A stretch of 64,000 nt of DNA from Bdellovibrio bacteriovorus (GTDB lineage Bacteria > Bdellovibrionota > Bdellovibrionia > Bdellovibrionales > Bdellovibrionaceae), in contig NZ_CP102930.1 of the NCBI RefSeq assembly GCF_025558485.1, positions 930,001 through 994,000 on the forward strand, read 5' to 3'. Position numbers and translations under genes: made by a program. Within the stretch, counting starts at the first letter, position 1, and each line of letters begins with the position of its first letter. The notes beneath the pieces were generated by a model, which made no database searches, was not told the DNA's origin, and was given only the letters and a program-made list of their open reading frames with translations. Below are positions 19,194 through 27,768 of this stretch, piece by piece.

Positions 19194-20600
19194 TTATTCC
19201 CCTTTCACACTGTCAACGACAGCGGTCAGTGAGCCCTGAGCCAGACGGATATCCAAAAGATCCCCTTTTTTCACCTGGCCAGATGATTTAATAACAACAC
19301 GTTCCTTGGTCACGATGGAATAGCCGCGCTCCACCACCTTCAGGGGGCTAAGGCTGTCAAGCATTCCCATCACTTTACCCATGCGGGCTTTTTTACGCTC
19401 GATAGAAAACAGCAGCGCTTTTTCTGTGCGCGCTTTCAAGTACTCCAGATCCTTTTTCTTTTCATCAATCAGATCCTGAGGGCTTCCCAGTTTTTCCGTC
19501 AGAAGCTCCACCTTGTGATGGCGTTCAGACAACCGACGATTCATCGCAAATTCCAGACGATTCAAAAGATCATCATTGCGAAGCTCCAGATCCTGAAGAC
19601 GACGTTGCGGGTCCACCAAGCGCTTGGAAAGGCCCGTCATCTTTTCACGCAGATACTTCATCTTCTTTTCAAAAGTCAGTTTCAGCATGCGCTCCAAAGA
19701 GACAACCTTATTAGCCAGCTCTCCGGAACTTTTGGCCACCAGCTCTGCCGCCGCCGATGGAGTGGGAGCGCGCAAATCCGCAACAAAATCCGCAATGGTA
19801 AAATCAATTTCATGTCCGACAGCTGAAATCACCGGCACCGGACTGGCAGCAATCAAACGAGCCAGCTTTTCATCATTAAAGCACCACATGTCTTCAATTG
19901 AGCCGCCGCCACGACCCACAATCACCACATCCACACCCGGAAGTGCTGTGGCTTTCCTGAACGCCTCACAAATCTGCGGAGCAGCCGCCTCGCCCTGAAC
20001 AATCGTGGGCACCACCGTCACTTGAATTGATTTTACACGACGGGAAAGCACGTTCAGAATATCACGAATCGCCGCTCCCGTCGGAGACGTCACGATCGCA
20101 ATATGGCGCGGGAAAGTCGGAATCGGTCTTTTCTTGCCTGACTCAAAAAGTCCTTCAGCCTTCAGTTTCATTTTCAGCTGTTCAAAAGCCTTTTGCAAAG
20201 CACCGGCGCCAACAGGTTCCATCATCTCGCACATAAGCTGATAGTTCCCGCGCGGTTCGTACACCGTGATACGACCACGCACAATCACTTCCATTCCGTC
20301 CGTCGGCTTGAACTTCAAACGTGCATTGTGACCACGGAACATCACTGCGGTGATCTGGGATTTGGAATCTTTAAGACTGAAATAGAAATGCCCGGAGGTG
20401 TGTGCTTTAAAGTTGGAAATCTCCCCCTTCACCCACACTGTCCCAATCTGACCTTCCAGAAGTTGTTTGACATAGATATTAAGCTGCTCAACAGAGAGCA
20501 CGGAAGGTTCATTGTTTTTTGTCAATAGATCCGCAGCCCCCAGATTGGCCTGGGCAGAAATATCTGTCTTGCGAAGAGCTTGATTAGGAGTATCCGACAT
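19194..20600 (-). CDS. xseA: Exodeoxyribonuclease VII large subunit
   Basis: 468 residues. An N-terminal OB fold (about 35-135: VWVKGEISNFKAHTSGHFYF) is followed by the catalytic domain with PTGAAIRDILNVLSRR, VVIVGRGGGSIEDMWCFNDE and AVGHEIDFTIADFVADLRAP, then a long coiled coil (about 290-410) and a C-terminal segment (LKVVERGYSIV). It is first in the xseA-xseB-ispA-tlyA cluster. About the first 35 residues are a variable extension. Confidence 0.95.
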   Translation of the reverse strand: MSDTPNQALRKTDISAQANLGAADLLTKNNEPSVLSVEQLNIYVKQLLEGQIGTVWVKGEISNFKAHTSGHFYFSLKDSKSQITAVMFRGHNARLKFKPTDGMEVIVRGRITVYEPRGNYQLMCEMMEPVGAGALQKAFEQLKMKLKAEGLFESGKKRPIPTFPRHIAIVTSPTGAAIRDILNVLSRRVKSIQVTVVPTIVQGEAAAPQICEAFRKATALPGVDVVIVGRGGGSIEDMWCFNDEKLARLIAASPVPVISAVGHEIDFTIADFVADLRAPTPSAAAELVAKSSGELANKVVSLERMLKLTFEKKMKYLREKMTGLSKRLVDPQRRLQDLELRNDDLLNRLEFAMNRRLSERHHKVELLTEKLGSPQDLIDEKKKDLEYLKARTEKALLFSIERKKARMGKVMGMLDSLSPLKVVERGYSIVTKERVVIKSSGQVKKGDLLDIRLAQGSLTAVVDSVKGE

Positions 20601-20660
20601 GGGAGCAGAGGCTAATGCCCCCTCCCACGGGAGTCAATACATTGAGAGTCAACTCAAGAG

Positions 20661-20879
20661 CTAAAGAGAGGAATACCAGACGTTCTGTGCGGACCACAAT
20701 CCGCCCACAAAAAAGCAAATCCACGCCAGAGATTTATGCTTCGTGATATTGGCGTAAGCCTGACCCAGGCGCTCGTGTCCGATCCTTGCCAGGACCGGGT
20801 TCTCCAACACAACAACCATCAGGAGTCCATAGAAAAAAACCACAAACGGAAAAATAAAATCGAGCTTTTCTGGCGTCAT
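20661..20879 (-). CDS. Small two-helix membrane protein
   Basis: 72 residues from the ATG at 20879 (MTPEKLDFIFPFVVFFYGL). The upstream TTG is less likely. Two hydrophobic helices lie at about 8-25 and 51-66, with a short basic loop between (ARIGHERLGQAYANITKHKS). No family recognised. It lacks a Shine-Dalgarno, but TCCGATAA sits 9-16 bases before the ATG, similar to a FliA -10. It is divergent from the 6S RNA promoter. Confidence 0.55.
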   Translation of the reverse strand: MTPEKLDFIFPFVVFFYGLLMVVVLENPVLARIGHERLGQAYANITKHKSLAWICFFVGGLWSAQNVWYSSL

Positions 20880-20924
20880 AAGCAATTTATCGGAGCTTTG
20901 CCGGAAAGTAAGAGTCCGGTTTGA

Positions 20925-20952
20925 TTGACGACTTTAAAAGACCTGCTAGAAT
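20925..20952 (+). promoter_or_regulatory. Sigma-70 promoter of the 6S RNA gene
   Basis: TTGACG at 20925-20930, a 16-bp spacer, TAGAAT at 20947-20952. The distance to the folded 5' end of the RNA (about 20960) is right for a start site. Confidence 0.65.
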
Positions 20953-20959
20953 AGACTTC

Positions 20960-21138
20960 AGAAGGGTTCGACGGCGTAAAGCTCTATCGAAAATAAACCT
21001 TACAAGCATATTTTTGGGGACTGTCCCTGACAATGGTGAGCAAGCTCAGCTCGTACTGAGAAGCCTAAAGTTGTTATCATGGTTACCCACCTTAGCTAAA
21101 ACAGGTTTACTTTTTCAGAGTGGCCTTCGAGCCTTTTT
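20960..21138 (+). ncRNA. ssrS: 6S RNA
   Basis: About 179 nt, the family's usual length. The central part carries the conserved 6S string GGTGAGCAAGCTC, then CTGAGAAGCCTAAA, which I recognise from the E. coli RNA (GGTGAGCATGCTC, CCGAGAAGCCTTAAA), followed by TTACCCACCTTAGCTAAAAC, matching its CACCTTGAACC region. The 5' stretch AGGGTTCGACGGC (from about 20963) can pair with GCCTTCGAGCCT (21123-21134) to close the long rod, leaving a T run at 21134-21140. 6S RNA mimics an open promoter and holds sigma-70 RNA polymerase in slow or stationary growth. The 119 bp after it, before the lipoprotein gene, show no clear further signal. Confidence 0.85.
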
Positions 21139-21257
21139 TTATTTGTCTCAAATCAAGACAGTCCTGCAAAAAACTTCTGCATTTTTACCACAATTTACAC
21201 TGAGAAATCACGGCTGTAATCGTTCAGGCCCTTGCCCGTAAGTCCGATAAGTTCTTT

Positions 21258-23219
21258 ATGAATTTAAGCCGGATACTGGCCGCTATTCTATGCGGTTGTT
21301 CTATACTTCTTTCTGGTTGTGGCAGTGGCAATGGCTTTGAAGGCCGTGACGATTCGTCGTCGTCCGAGCCCGCTTCCAACGAACCGCCTTATTATGGCAA
21401 ACCCACCGATATCGACAACGCTGATGCCGTGACGGTGACAGTCCCTGCGATCTTCCGTTACCGTGGCTTAAGCTTTTCCCCCGGAGTCAGCACAAATGGC
21501 CTGACAAATGTCGTAAACGAAGGCATGGCCATCGCCTTTGCTGAATTCCATATTTATGATGCCAGTGGCACTCGCATTCAACAGGGCGAAACCACCACAG
21601 ACGGAACTGCCGAATTTAAAATTCCAAAAACCGAAGGCACCTACACTATCAAAGTTTTCTCTCGCGCTCAGAACAGTTTTCTGAAAGTCAGCATTCTAAA
21701 AGATATTTATGGCAACACTCCGCACTTTGCCTCTTTGGATTTTACGATCACAGCCAGCGATATTACTGCGGGCACCAAGGACCTGACATCAACCCCTGTC
21801 ATCGCCCAGGCTGATGAAAACCTGTACCCGGGTCTTGAGGGCGGCGCCTTCAATATCATGTACAATATTCTCTTGGCCAACGAATACATCCGTCGCAACA
21901 TCAGCAAAAATATCATGGTCAGCGGAGTTCCCTCTGCCGATCCTGACAAATGGTGGGTTGCCGACAAGGTGACTGTTTACTGGAAGGCCGGATTTAATCC
22001 GTATTCTTATTTTGGTTCCAATTCACCACTGTCTTTTTATTCCCCCGGAGATCGCAAGCTCTTTATCCTGGGTGGTGTCAGCGGTGACGTGAAGTCCTCG
22101 GACACCGATCACTTCGATGACTCGGTCATCCTGCATGAATATGGTCACTTCCTTGAAGACGTCTATGGAAACTCGGCTTCTCCGGGTGGGTCCCATAACG
22201 GGAACTTCGTAATTGACGCCCGTCTGGCGTGGAGTGAAGGCTGGGCCAACTACCTGCAAGCTGCCGTGCTGACCGGAGCCGATGCTGCGAGTCTTGGCAT
22301 AGATGAAAGCCGCGTTCCTGATGAAGTTCGCTATCACTACTACGTCGATACTTACGGCTACAAGGGCAATGCAAAATCCGGCGTCAGCATTTCCTTTAAC
22401 CTTTGGGAAAATGGCGCCACGGCCTCGATGGACAATACAGGAGGCTCAGACCTTGAGGGCACCGGAACCTTCCGCGAAGTCTCTGTCTCCAGAACTCTTT
22501 ACAAGACAACACGCAAGAACGATGCGGTTTACTCCGGCGCGAATACTGGAGCGGGCGTCGCCTTTGCGGATATCTGGAAAACATTCTCCGGCGAAGACAC
22601 CTCGGGGCACAGAAAAAATAGCAACCCTCTTGCCACGAGTCTTGTGAATCTGACAAAGTATCCGATTCCGAATGTGGGTCTTTTCAACTATCTGCTTTCC
22701 CAAAATATAAACGCCAACAGCAAATGGGACACCATCCTGACGGAAGAAAAACAAAGTAAAACCACCAAAGACTATGCCTACAACCTGACAGCCACCGGAG
22801 GTTCCTGCCCGACGACCTTCACTGTCGGCACCAAAGAACTGTCTTTGGGGGGCCTTGCCCGATCCAATCAGCAGGTCAACAATGACTTCTATTTATTCTA
22901 TTACGATGGTTCCGGCGGAACTTTGGCCATGACCTACACCAGCACACTGCTGAATCTGGATCTGATTCTTTACAAAAAGGACTATATCTATTTTGAGGAT
23001 GCGCACTGGTATGCAGGATATTCCTCACCCTATATCGTCAGACAAAGTCGCTCGGCAAGCTCAACAACTGAAAGCATCTCTTTAAGCGGTCTTGCCGCCG
23101 GTTACTATGTGATCAACGTGAAGATCAATGCCTACAACAAAGAGAACTATCAAATGAGTTCCTCTGCCACATATTCACTGACACGGAATGGAGTCGCCCT
23201 ATGCGGAAGCGAAAGATAG
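21258..23219 (+). CDS. Lipoprotein zinc metallopeptidase (gluzincin type)
   Basis: 653 residues. Lipoprotein signal with Cys21 (LLSGCGSG), then a Ser/Asp-rich linker. A beta-rich domain (about 50-160) resembles carboxypeptidase-regulatory or CNA-B folds (DASGTRIQQGETTTDGTAEF). The catalytic motif is HEYGHFLEDVYG (HExxH, about residue 293) with the third ligand Glu in AWSEGWANYLQA about 30 residues later, typical of gluzincins. The C-terminal 120 residues look like a pre-peptidase beta-sandwich (YYDGSGGTLAMTYTS, ISLSGLAAGYYVINVK). Probably cell-surface and protein-degrading. No Shine-Dalgarno is visible; TCCGATAA lies 9-16 bases before the ATG. Confidence 0.8.
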   Translation: MNLSRILAAILCGCSILLSGCGSGNGFEGRDDSSSSEPASNEPPYYGKPTDIDNADAVTVTVPAIFRYRGLSFSPGVSTNGLTNVVNEGMAIAFAEFHIYDASGTRIQQGETTTDGTAEFKIPKTEGTYTIKVFSRAQNSFLKVSILKDIYGNTPHFASLDFTITASDITAGTKDLTSTPVIAQADENLYPGLEGGAFNIMYNILLANEYIRRNISKNIMVSGVPSADPDKWWVADKVTVYWKAGFNPYSYFGSNSPLSFYSPGDRKLFILGGVSGDVKSSDTDHFDDSVILHEYGHFLEDVYGNSASPGGSHNGNFVIDARLAWSEGWANYLQAAVLTGADAASLGIDESRVPDEVRYHYYVDTYGYKGNAKSGVSISFNLWENGATASMDNTGGSDLEGTGTFREVSVSRTLYKTTRKNDAVYSGANTGAGVAFADIWKTFSGEDTSGHRKNSNPLATSLVNLTKYPIPNVGLFNYLLSQNINANSKWDTILTEEKQSKTTKDYAYNLTATGGSCPTTFTVGTKELSLGGLARSNQQVNNDFYLFYYDGSGGTLAMTYTSTLLNLDLILYKKDYIYFEDAHWYAGYSSPYIVRQSRSASSTTESISLSGLAAGYYVINVKINAYNKENYQMSSSATYSLTRNGVALCGSER

Positions 23220-23761
23220 TTTTCACCGCTGCCTTTATGAGTTTGGCCCTGGGGGCTTCTGTATATTCCTTCTCTGGCAAATCCGAGGAGCGCGCCCCGG
23301 CAGCGGCGGAAAAATCAAGCTGGCGCCCACCTCCTGTTGGGAAACATCTGGCAACTTTCCATGTGGAGCTAAAGTCCGAAGCAGACATTCCTGAGGACAG
23401 CAGCGATGAAGTCACCCTGGTGGCCCGCGTGCTGGTCAATCAGGATCTGCAAAGCGATTTCAGCTATTCCTGGAGTCTTCCTGAGGGCGTTTCCGTGGTC
23501 GATGGAGAAATAGCTGATTCTTTGGCCAACGTAAAATCCGGTCAGGTTGTGGAACTAAAGCTGACTGTTGTGGGGTTCTCTAAAGAAAAGCAAAAGATGA
23601 TTTCTTTGGGAGTTAAGGCCCATGCAGGCAATGAGGTGCTGGGAAATTCCGCCGTGATCGTGAGCCGCGCTGAGGACACCTTGGAAGCCGGAGCCCCGGA
23701 GCTTCGACGTTCCGCTGAAGCTCAGCTGGGGAATGAAACTTTTAAACGTCGTAGAAAATAA
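23201..23761 (+). CDS. Exported protein paired with the metallopeptidase
   Basis: 186 residues, starting 19 bp inside the end of the metallopeptidase gene, so translation is coupled. A signal peptide or anchor covers residues 5-25 (IVFTAAFMSLALGASVYSF). The mature domain (about 45-160) is an all-beta, Ig-like sequence (YSWSLPEGVSVVDGEI, VVELKLTVVGFS), ending in a basic tail (FKRRRK). No family recognised. It could be a partner or substrate of the peptidase. Its stop overlaps the terminator. Confidence 0.72.
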   Translation: MRKRKIVFTAAFMSLALGASVYSFSGKSEERAPAAAEKSSWRPPPVGKHLATFHVELKSEADIPEDSSDEVTLVARVLVNQDLQSDFSYSWSLPEGVSVVDGEIADSLANVKSGQVVELKLTVVGFSKEKQKMISLGVKAHAGNEVLGNSAVIVSRAEDTLEAGAPELRRSAEAQLGNETFKRRRK

Positions 23762-23787
23762 AAAAGGACCCGAAAGGGTCCTTTTTT
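23761..23787. terminator. Bidirectional intrinsic terminator
   Basis: Perfect 11-bp stem AAAAAGGACCC/GGGTCCTTTTT with a GAAA tetraloop. It ends the metallopeptidase operon from the left and the suf operon from the right. Confidence 0.92.
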
Positions 23788-23792
23788 GTTAC

Positions 23793-24353
23793 CTACACCG
23801 GAATCACTTCGATTTCCGGATTGAACTGATCTCTTAAAATGCCTTCGATGGCCATCAGTGTGCCGGACGTGGCACTTGGGCAAGTACCGCAAGCCCCCTG
23901 ATAGAAGACATACAGTTTGTTATCTTCATACTTCACAACATCCAAGTCCCCGCCATCACCCTGCAATCCCGGGCGAACTGTGTGATCAAGGATCTCTTCG
24001 ATCTGCTGCACTTCCGGCGGCAAACTTGCGCGGCGCAATTTCTTTTCATCCACTTGTGTTTGCTGCGGATTGTGCGCAGGCATTCTGGTCTGAATGACCG
24101 AGCAGACGTTTTTCTGAATCTCTTCCGGGTCTGCATCGAAATTGTGTGTGATCGTGATCACGTTCTGGAAGAAGTGAACCTGACGAACCCCGTCCACTTG
24201 GAACAAAGACGACGCCAACAAGCTTTGATCAGCCTCTTTTGCGTCAGCATAAGTCGCCTTTCCTTCAGTCAGGACAGGACGATCCAACACAAATTTCCAC
24301 GCGTTGGGATTTGGGGTCGCTTGAATACGGATGAGTACATCTTGGGTGCTCAT
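23793..24353 (-). CDS. NfuA-like Fe-S scaffold/carrier protein
   Basis: 186 residues. The N-terminal Nfu_N domain (about 5-90: IRIQATPNPNAWKFVLDRPV) is followed by the NifU C-terminal domain (about 115-186) with RPGLQGDGGDLDVV and the cluster-binding CGTCPSA. Two monomers share one [4Fe-4S] cluster at the CxxC and deliver it to apoproteins. It is last in the suf operon and overlaps sufS by 4 bp. Confidence 0.92.
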   Translation of the reverse strand: MSTQDVLIRIQATPNPNAWKFVLDRPVLTEGKATYADAKEADQSLLASSLFQVDGVRQVHFFQNVITITHNFDADPEEIQKNVCSVIQTRMPAHNPQQTQVDEKKLRRASLPPEVQQIEEILDHTVRPGLQGDGGDLDVVKYEDNKLYVFYQGACGTCPSATSGTLMAIEGILRDQFNPEIEVIPV

Positions 24354-25579
24354 AACAACATCTCCCGGGCCTTCGCCACGGCTTTAACTAAAGCATCAAT
24401 ATCTTCATGATTATTATACACGGAAAGAGACGCACGCACAGTGCCCGGCACACCTAAACGCGCCATCAAAGGCTGTGTGCAATGGTGACCGGCGCGAACA
24501 GCAACACCTTCCTGATCCAGAATCTGAGCCACATCCGAATGATGAGCCCCCTTCAGGTTGAAGGAAAGAATCGCCCCTTTATCTGCCGCCGTTCCGAATA
24601 TTTTCACATCCGGAATCGCCAGAAGTTTTTCTGTGGCATCTTTAAGAACTTCCATTTCATAGGCATGGATCTTATCCAGACCGATCTTTTCCACAAAATC
24701 CAAAGCCGCATGCAGGCCCACAGCCCCTTCCACATGCGGAGTCCCCGCTTCAAAACGCGTCGGCACGTCATTGAACGTGGTCTTTTCGATCGTGACTTTG
24801 GCAATCATGCTGCCGCCCCCTTGATAAGGAGGCATTTGATCCAAAATCGCTTTTTTGCCATACAGAGCACCAAAGCCAAACGGACCAAAAAGTTTGTGGG
24901 CAGAAAACACAAAGAAATCACAGTCAATGTCCTGAACATTCACCGGAAGCTGAGACACGATCTGTGCCCCATCCACCAGAACTTTGGCGCCAACTTCGTG
25001 AGCCAGACGGGTCAATAGTTTCATGTCCGTGTTTGTGCCCAGCACATTGGATGACGCTGTGAAGGCCACAAGCTTGGTCTTTTCTGACAGCTTGCTTTTG
25101 AAATCTTCCAGATTCAGCTCGCCGTTATCATGAATGTCAGCCGCAACCACTTTCGCACCGACTTTTTCCGCGACCATCTGCCAAGGCACGATATTCCCGT
25201 GATGTTCCATCACCGTGATCAGAATCTCATCCCCGGCCTTCAAGTTCGCAAGACCCCAGGTGTTGGCCACAAGGTTCACGCCTTCGGTCGTACCACGCAC
25301 GAAGATGATTTCCTCAGACTGAGCCGCCCCCAGATACTGAGCGACCTTGTGCCTTGCCGCCTCAAAATGCCCCGTCGCCACATCACCCAGGTAATGCGCT
25401 CCACGGTGCACATTAGAGGTTTCATAAGAATAAAAATGCGAAATACGATCAATCACGGACTGAGGCTTCAAAGTTGTTGCCCCGCTGTCCAGATAAACCA
25501 GCTTCTTGCCATGAACCAACTGGGTCAAAGCCGGAAACTGATTGCGCACATTTAGAAATAACTCGTCCAAATTACCCAT
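24350..25579 (-). CDS. sufS: Cysteine desulfurase SufS
   Basis: 409 residues, class II desulfurase. The PLP Lys lies in FSAHKLFGPFGFGALYG (about 226) and the catalytic Cys in RAGHHCTQPLM (about 363), inside the short-loop form of SufS. SNVHRGAHYLGDVAT and TTEGVNLVA support the fold. It takes sulfur from L-cysteine for cluster assembly on SufBCD. No sufE is present in this operon, so the sulfur acceptor must be encoded elsewhere or be replaced. Confidence 0.95.
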   Translation of the reverse strand: MGNLDELFLNVRNQFPALTQLVHGKKLVYLDSGATTLKPQSVIDRISHFYSYETSNVHRGAHYLGDVATGHFEAARHKVAQYLGAAQSEEIIFVRGTTEGVNLVANTWGLANLKAGDEILITVMEHHGNIVPWQMVAEKVGAKVVAADIHDNGELNLEDFKSKLSEKTKLVAFTASSNVLGTNTDMKLLTRLAHEVGAKVLVDGAQIVSQLPVNVQDIDCDFFVFSAHKLFGPFGFGALYGKKAILDQMPPYQGGGSMIAKVTIEKTTFNDVPTRFEAGTPHVEGAVGLHAALDFVEKIGLDKIHAYEMEVLKDATEKLLAIPDVKIFGTAADKGAILSFNLKGAHHSDVAQILDQEGVAVRAGHHCTQPLMARLGVPGTVRASLSVYNNHEDIDALVKAVAKAREMLL

Positions 25580-25584
25580 AACAC

Positions 25585-26859
25585 TTACCGATTCAGGCTG
25601 AGGTGACTGAACGCCTCATCCAAATGGCGAGACAACCAGGTCTGGATGTTCTCGTCGGAAATTTTATAAATCACTTCAGAAAGGAAACCATAACTAAGCA
25701 TCGGAATGGCTTTTTCTTTCGCAATCGCGCGGGATTGCAGATAGAAAAGCTCTTCGCGATTCAACTGACCCACTGTAGAACCGTGAGCCGCTTTTACATC
25801 ATCAGCATAGATTTCAAGACAAGGCTTGCTGTCAGCTTCCGCCTTGGTGCTTAAAAGCAGGTTGTTATTCAACTGCGCAGAGTTGGCTTTCTGTGCGCCT
25901 TTTTCGATCAGCACCTTGCCGCAGAAGACAGCTTTGGATTCGCCATCCAGAATGCCTTTGTACAACTGGTTGGTATTACATTCACCCACATGGTGATCAA
26001 TCAACGAGGTGTTGTCCACATGTTGAGAACCACGAACCGCATACACACCCAAGATCTCTGAATTGGAACCCGGTCCATTCAAAACGACATCCAGAGAATG
26101 GCGGGACAAAGCCGCCCCGGTTGCAAACGCCAGGCTTTCCAGGTTGGCATTCTTTTCAACCACAATACGGGTACGGCCAATATTGAAAGCTTGTTCGCTT
26201 TCTGCCTGTACGCGCACATAACCAACCTTGGCACTGTCTGCGATATGCAGATCAAAAACAGAGTTTACAAAGTACACTGTATCCTGAAGCCCATAGTGGC
26301 TTTCCAAAACTTTCACAGAAGATCTGGCACCAACCTCAAGACGAATGCGCGGATGAACCATCAAATTGGTGCCACCTTCATTGGAAGTGAAGAAGATGAA
26401 ATTCACAGGCTTTTCCACAGAAGTTTCTTTGGCAATCGAAACTTCCAAAGCCTTGGTCAGATAAGCGCCGTTTAAGGCATCAAAGGCATCGTCAAATTGA
26501 GCCGGATACTGATCCGGTTCGCGCAACACCACGCCCGCTGGCAAATCCGCAGACAAGGTTTTATTCAAAACACCATTAAAGAAAACAATATTGGTGAAGT
26601 CAGAATTCAAACGTGCCTTGATTTGCAAAAGAGTTTCATGGCTGGGCTCAAAAGACGTGATCCCGCTGGAAACAAATCCTGCTTCACCAATCGCTTTTAC
26701 GCTGGTGTAGTGCCAGTCTTCATCTTTGCGGGTCGGCAAACCCTTGTTCAGAGCATAGTCATAGCCCGCCTGACGGAAGGTGGCCAAAGCCCCTTGTGCC
26801 GGGTTGGACTGACTAAATCTGTCGTAAGTTGATAGTAAGTTCATAGTTCTTATTCCCAC
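25585..26859 (-). CDS. sufD: Fe-S assembly scaffold subunit SufD
   Basis: 424 residues. The C-terminal parallel beta-helix signature of SufB/SufD is present (YKGILDGESKAVFCGKVLIE, AEADSKPCLEIYADDVKAAH with GSTVG, LNREELFYLQSRAI). The N-terminal helical part (RKDEDWHYTSVKA) is typical of SufD. It forms SufBC2D with its neighbours. It sits 6 bp after sufC and 5 bp before sufS. Confidence 0.94.
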   Translation of the reverse strand: MGIRTMNLLSTYDRFSQSNPAQGALATFRQAGYDYALNKGLPTRKDEDWHYTSVKAIGEAGFVSSGITSFEPSHETLLQIKARLNSDFTNIVFFNGVLNKTLSADLPAGVVLREPDQYPAQFDDAFDALNGAYLTKALEVSIAKETSVEKPVNFIFFTSNEGGTNLMVHPRIRLEVGARSSVKVLESHYGLQDTVYFVNSVFDLHIADSAKVGYVRVQAESEQAFNIGRTRIVVEKNANLESLAFATGAALSRHSLDVVLNGPGSNSEILGVYAVRGSQHVDNTSLIDHHVGECNTNQLYKGILDGESKAVFCGKVLIEKGAQKANSAQLNNNLLLSTKAEADSKPCLEIYADDVKAAHGSTVGQLNREELFYLQSRAIAKEKAIPMLSYGFLSEVIYKISDENIQTWLSRHLDEAFSHLSLNR

Positions 26860-26865
26860 GGTCGA

Positions 26866-27696
26866 TTAGTTAATCAACCAGTCGTAACCTTTTTCTTCCA
26901 GCTTCAACGCCAAAGAGCTGTCGCCCGTTTCAATGATTTTTCCATTCACCAGCACGTGAACAAAGTCCGGCTTGATATAATCCAGAAGTCTTTGATAGTG
27001 AGTCACCAAAACAATCGCATTGTCCTTGCGACGAAGCTTGTTCACACCGTCAGACACCACACGCAAAGCATCGATATCCAGACCGGAATCCGTTTCATCC
27101 AAAAGCGCCAGACGCGGAGACAACACCGCCATCTGCAAAATTTCGTTTTTCTTTTTCTCACCACCAGAAAAACCTGTGTTCACCGGACGATCCAGATATT
27201 CAGGCTTCATGCTGACCAGTTTCATTTTCTGGTAAAGGAATTCACGGAACTCCCCTTCAGGCATTGGCTCGGAACCCTGATGGGCCAACACAGAATTAAA
27301 GGCTGTGTGCAGGAAGGTGAAGTTGGAAACACCCGGAACCTCAATAGGATACTGGAAAGCCAGGAAGATGCCTTCTTTGGCTCTTTCATCCGGCTCAAGA
27401 TCCAACAGGTTGGACATTTGGAAATTCACTTCGTATTTCACTTCGCCCGCAGTCACTTCATACGCCGGGTGCCCTGCCAGCACTTTGGAAAGTGTGGATT
27501 TACCGGAACCATTTGGCCCCATGATCGCATGAACTTCGCCCGCCGGGTGCCCTGCCAGCACTTTGGAAAGTGTGGATTTACCGGAACCATTTGGCCCCAT
27601 GATCGCATGAACTTCGCCAGCTTTCACAGTCAGGTTCAGACCTTTCAGGATTTCTTTTTCTTCAACTCGAGCGTGGAGGTTTTTAATTTCTAACAT
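26866..27696 (-). CDS. sufC: SufC ATPase with an internal tandem duplication of the Walker A region
   Basis: 276 residues, where about 250 is normal. Residues 26-51 and 52-77 are identical: each contains GEVHAIMGPNGSGKST, so there are two Walker A motifs (34-42 and 60-68). The remainder is normal: Q-loop FQYPIEVPG, signature NTGFSGGEKKKNEI, Walker B PRLALLDETDSGLD and the H-loop VTHYQRLL. SufC is the ABC-type ATPase that drives SufBCD. The repeated 26 residues would put an extra P-loop helix in the core, so the protein as written is unlikely to fold normally. The DNA repeat is exact (78 bp), suggesting a very recent event or an assembly artefact. Confidence 0.93.
   Translation of the reverse strand: MLEIKNLHARVEEKEILKGLNLTVKAGEVHAIMGPNGSGKSTLSKVLAGHPAGEVHAIMGPNGSGKSTLSKVLAGHPAYEVTAGEVKYEVNFQMSNLLDLEPDERAKEGIFLAFQYPIEVPGVSNFTFLHTAFNSVLAHQGSEPMPEGEFREFLYQKMKLVSMKPEYLDRPVNTGFSGGEKKKNEILQMAVLSPRLALLDETDSGLDIDALRVVSDGVNKLRRKDNAIVLVTHYQRLLDYIKPDFVHVLVNGKIIETGDSSLALKLEEKGYDWLIN
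27463..27618. repeat. Perfect 78-bp tandem duplication inside sufC
   Basis: Copies 27463-27540 and 27541-27618 are identical over all 78 bases. The flanking bases differ immediately on both sides. The duplication keeps the reading frame. Confidence 0.97.
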
Positions 27697-27768
27697 TTGC
27701 TTTACCTTTAATTATTTCTACTTCAGTTCCGCCGCCGATGGCGGCTGCACTCTGTGCGCCCAGCGCAC

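Noticed and set aside
21223..21249. Full FliA promoter upstream of the metallopeptidase
   Set aside because: The -10 half (TCCGATAA) fits, but the eight bases at the proper -35 distance (TTCAGGCC) do not, so I list it only as part of a weak pattern.
27463..27618. Repeat array or CRISPR
   Set aside because: Only two directly adjoining copies without spacers, inside a coding frame.
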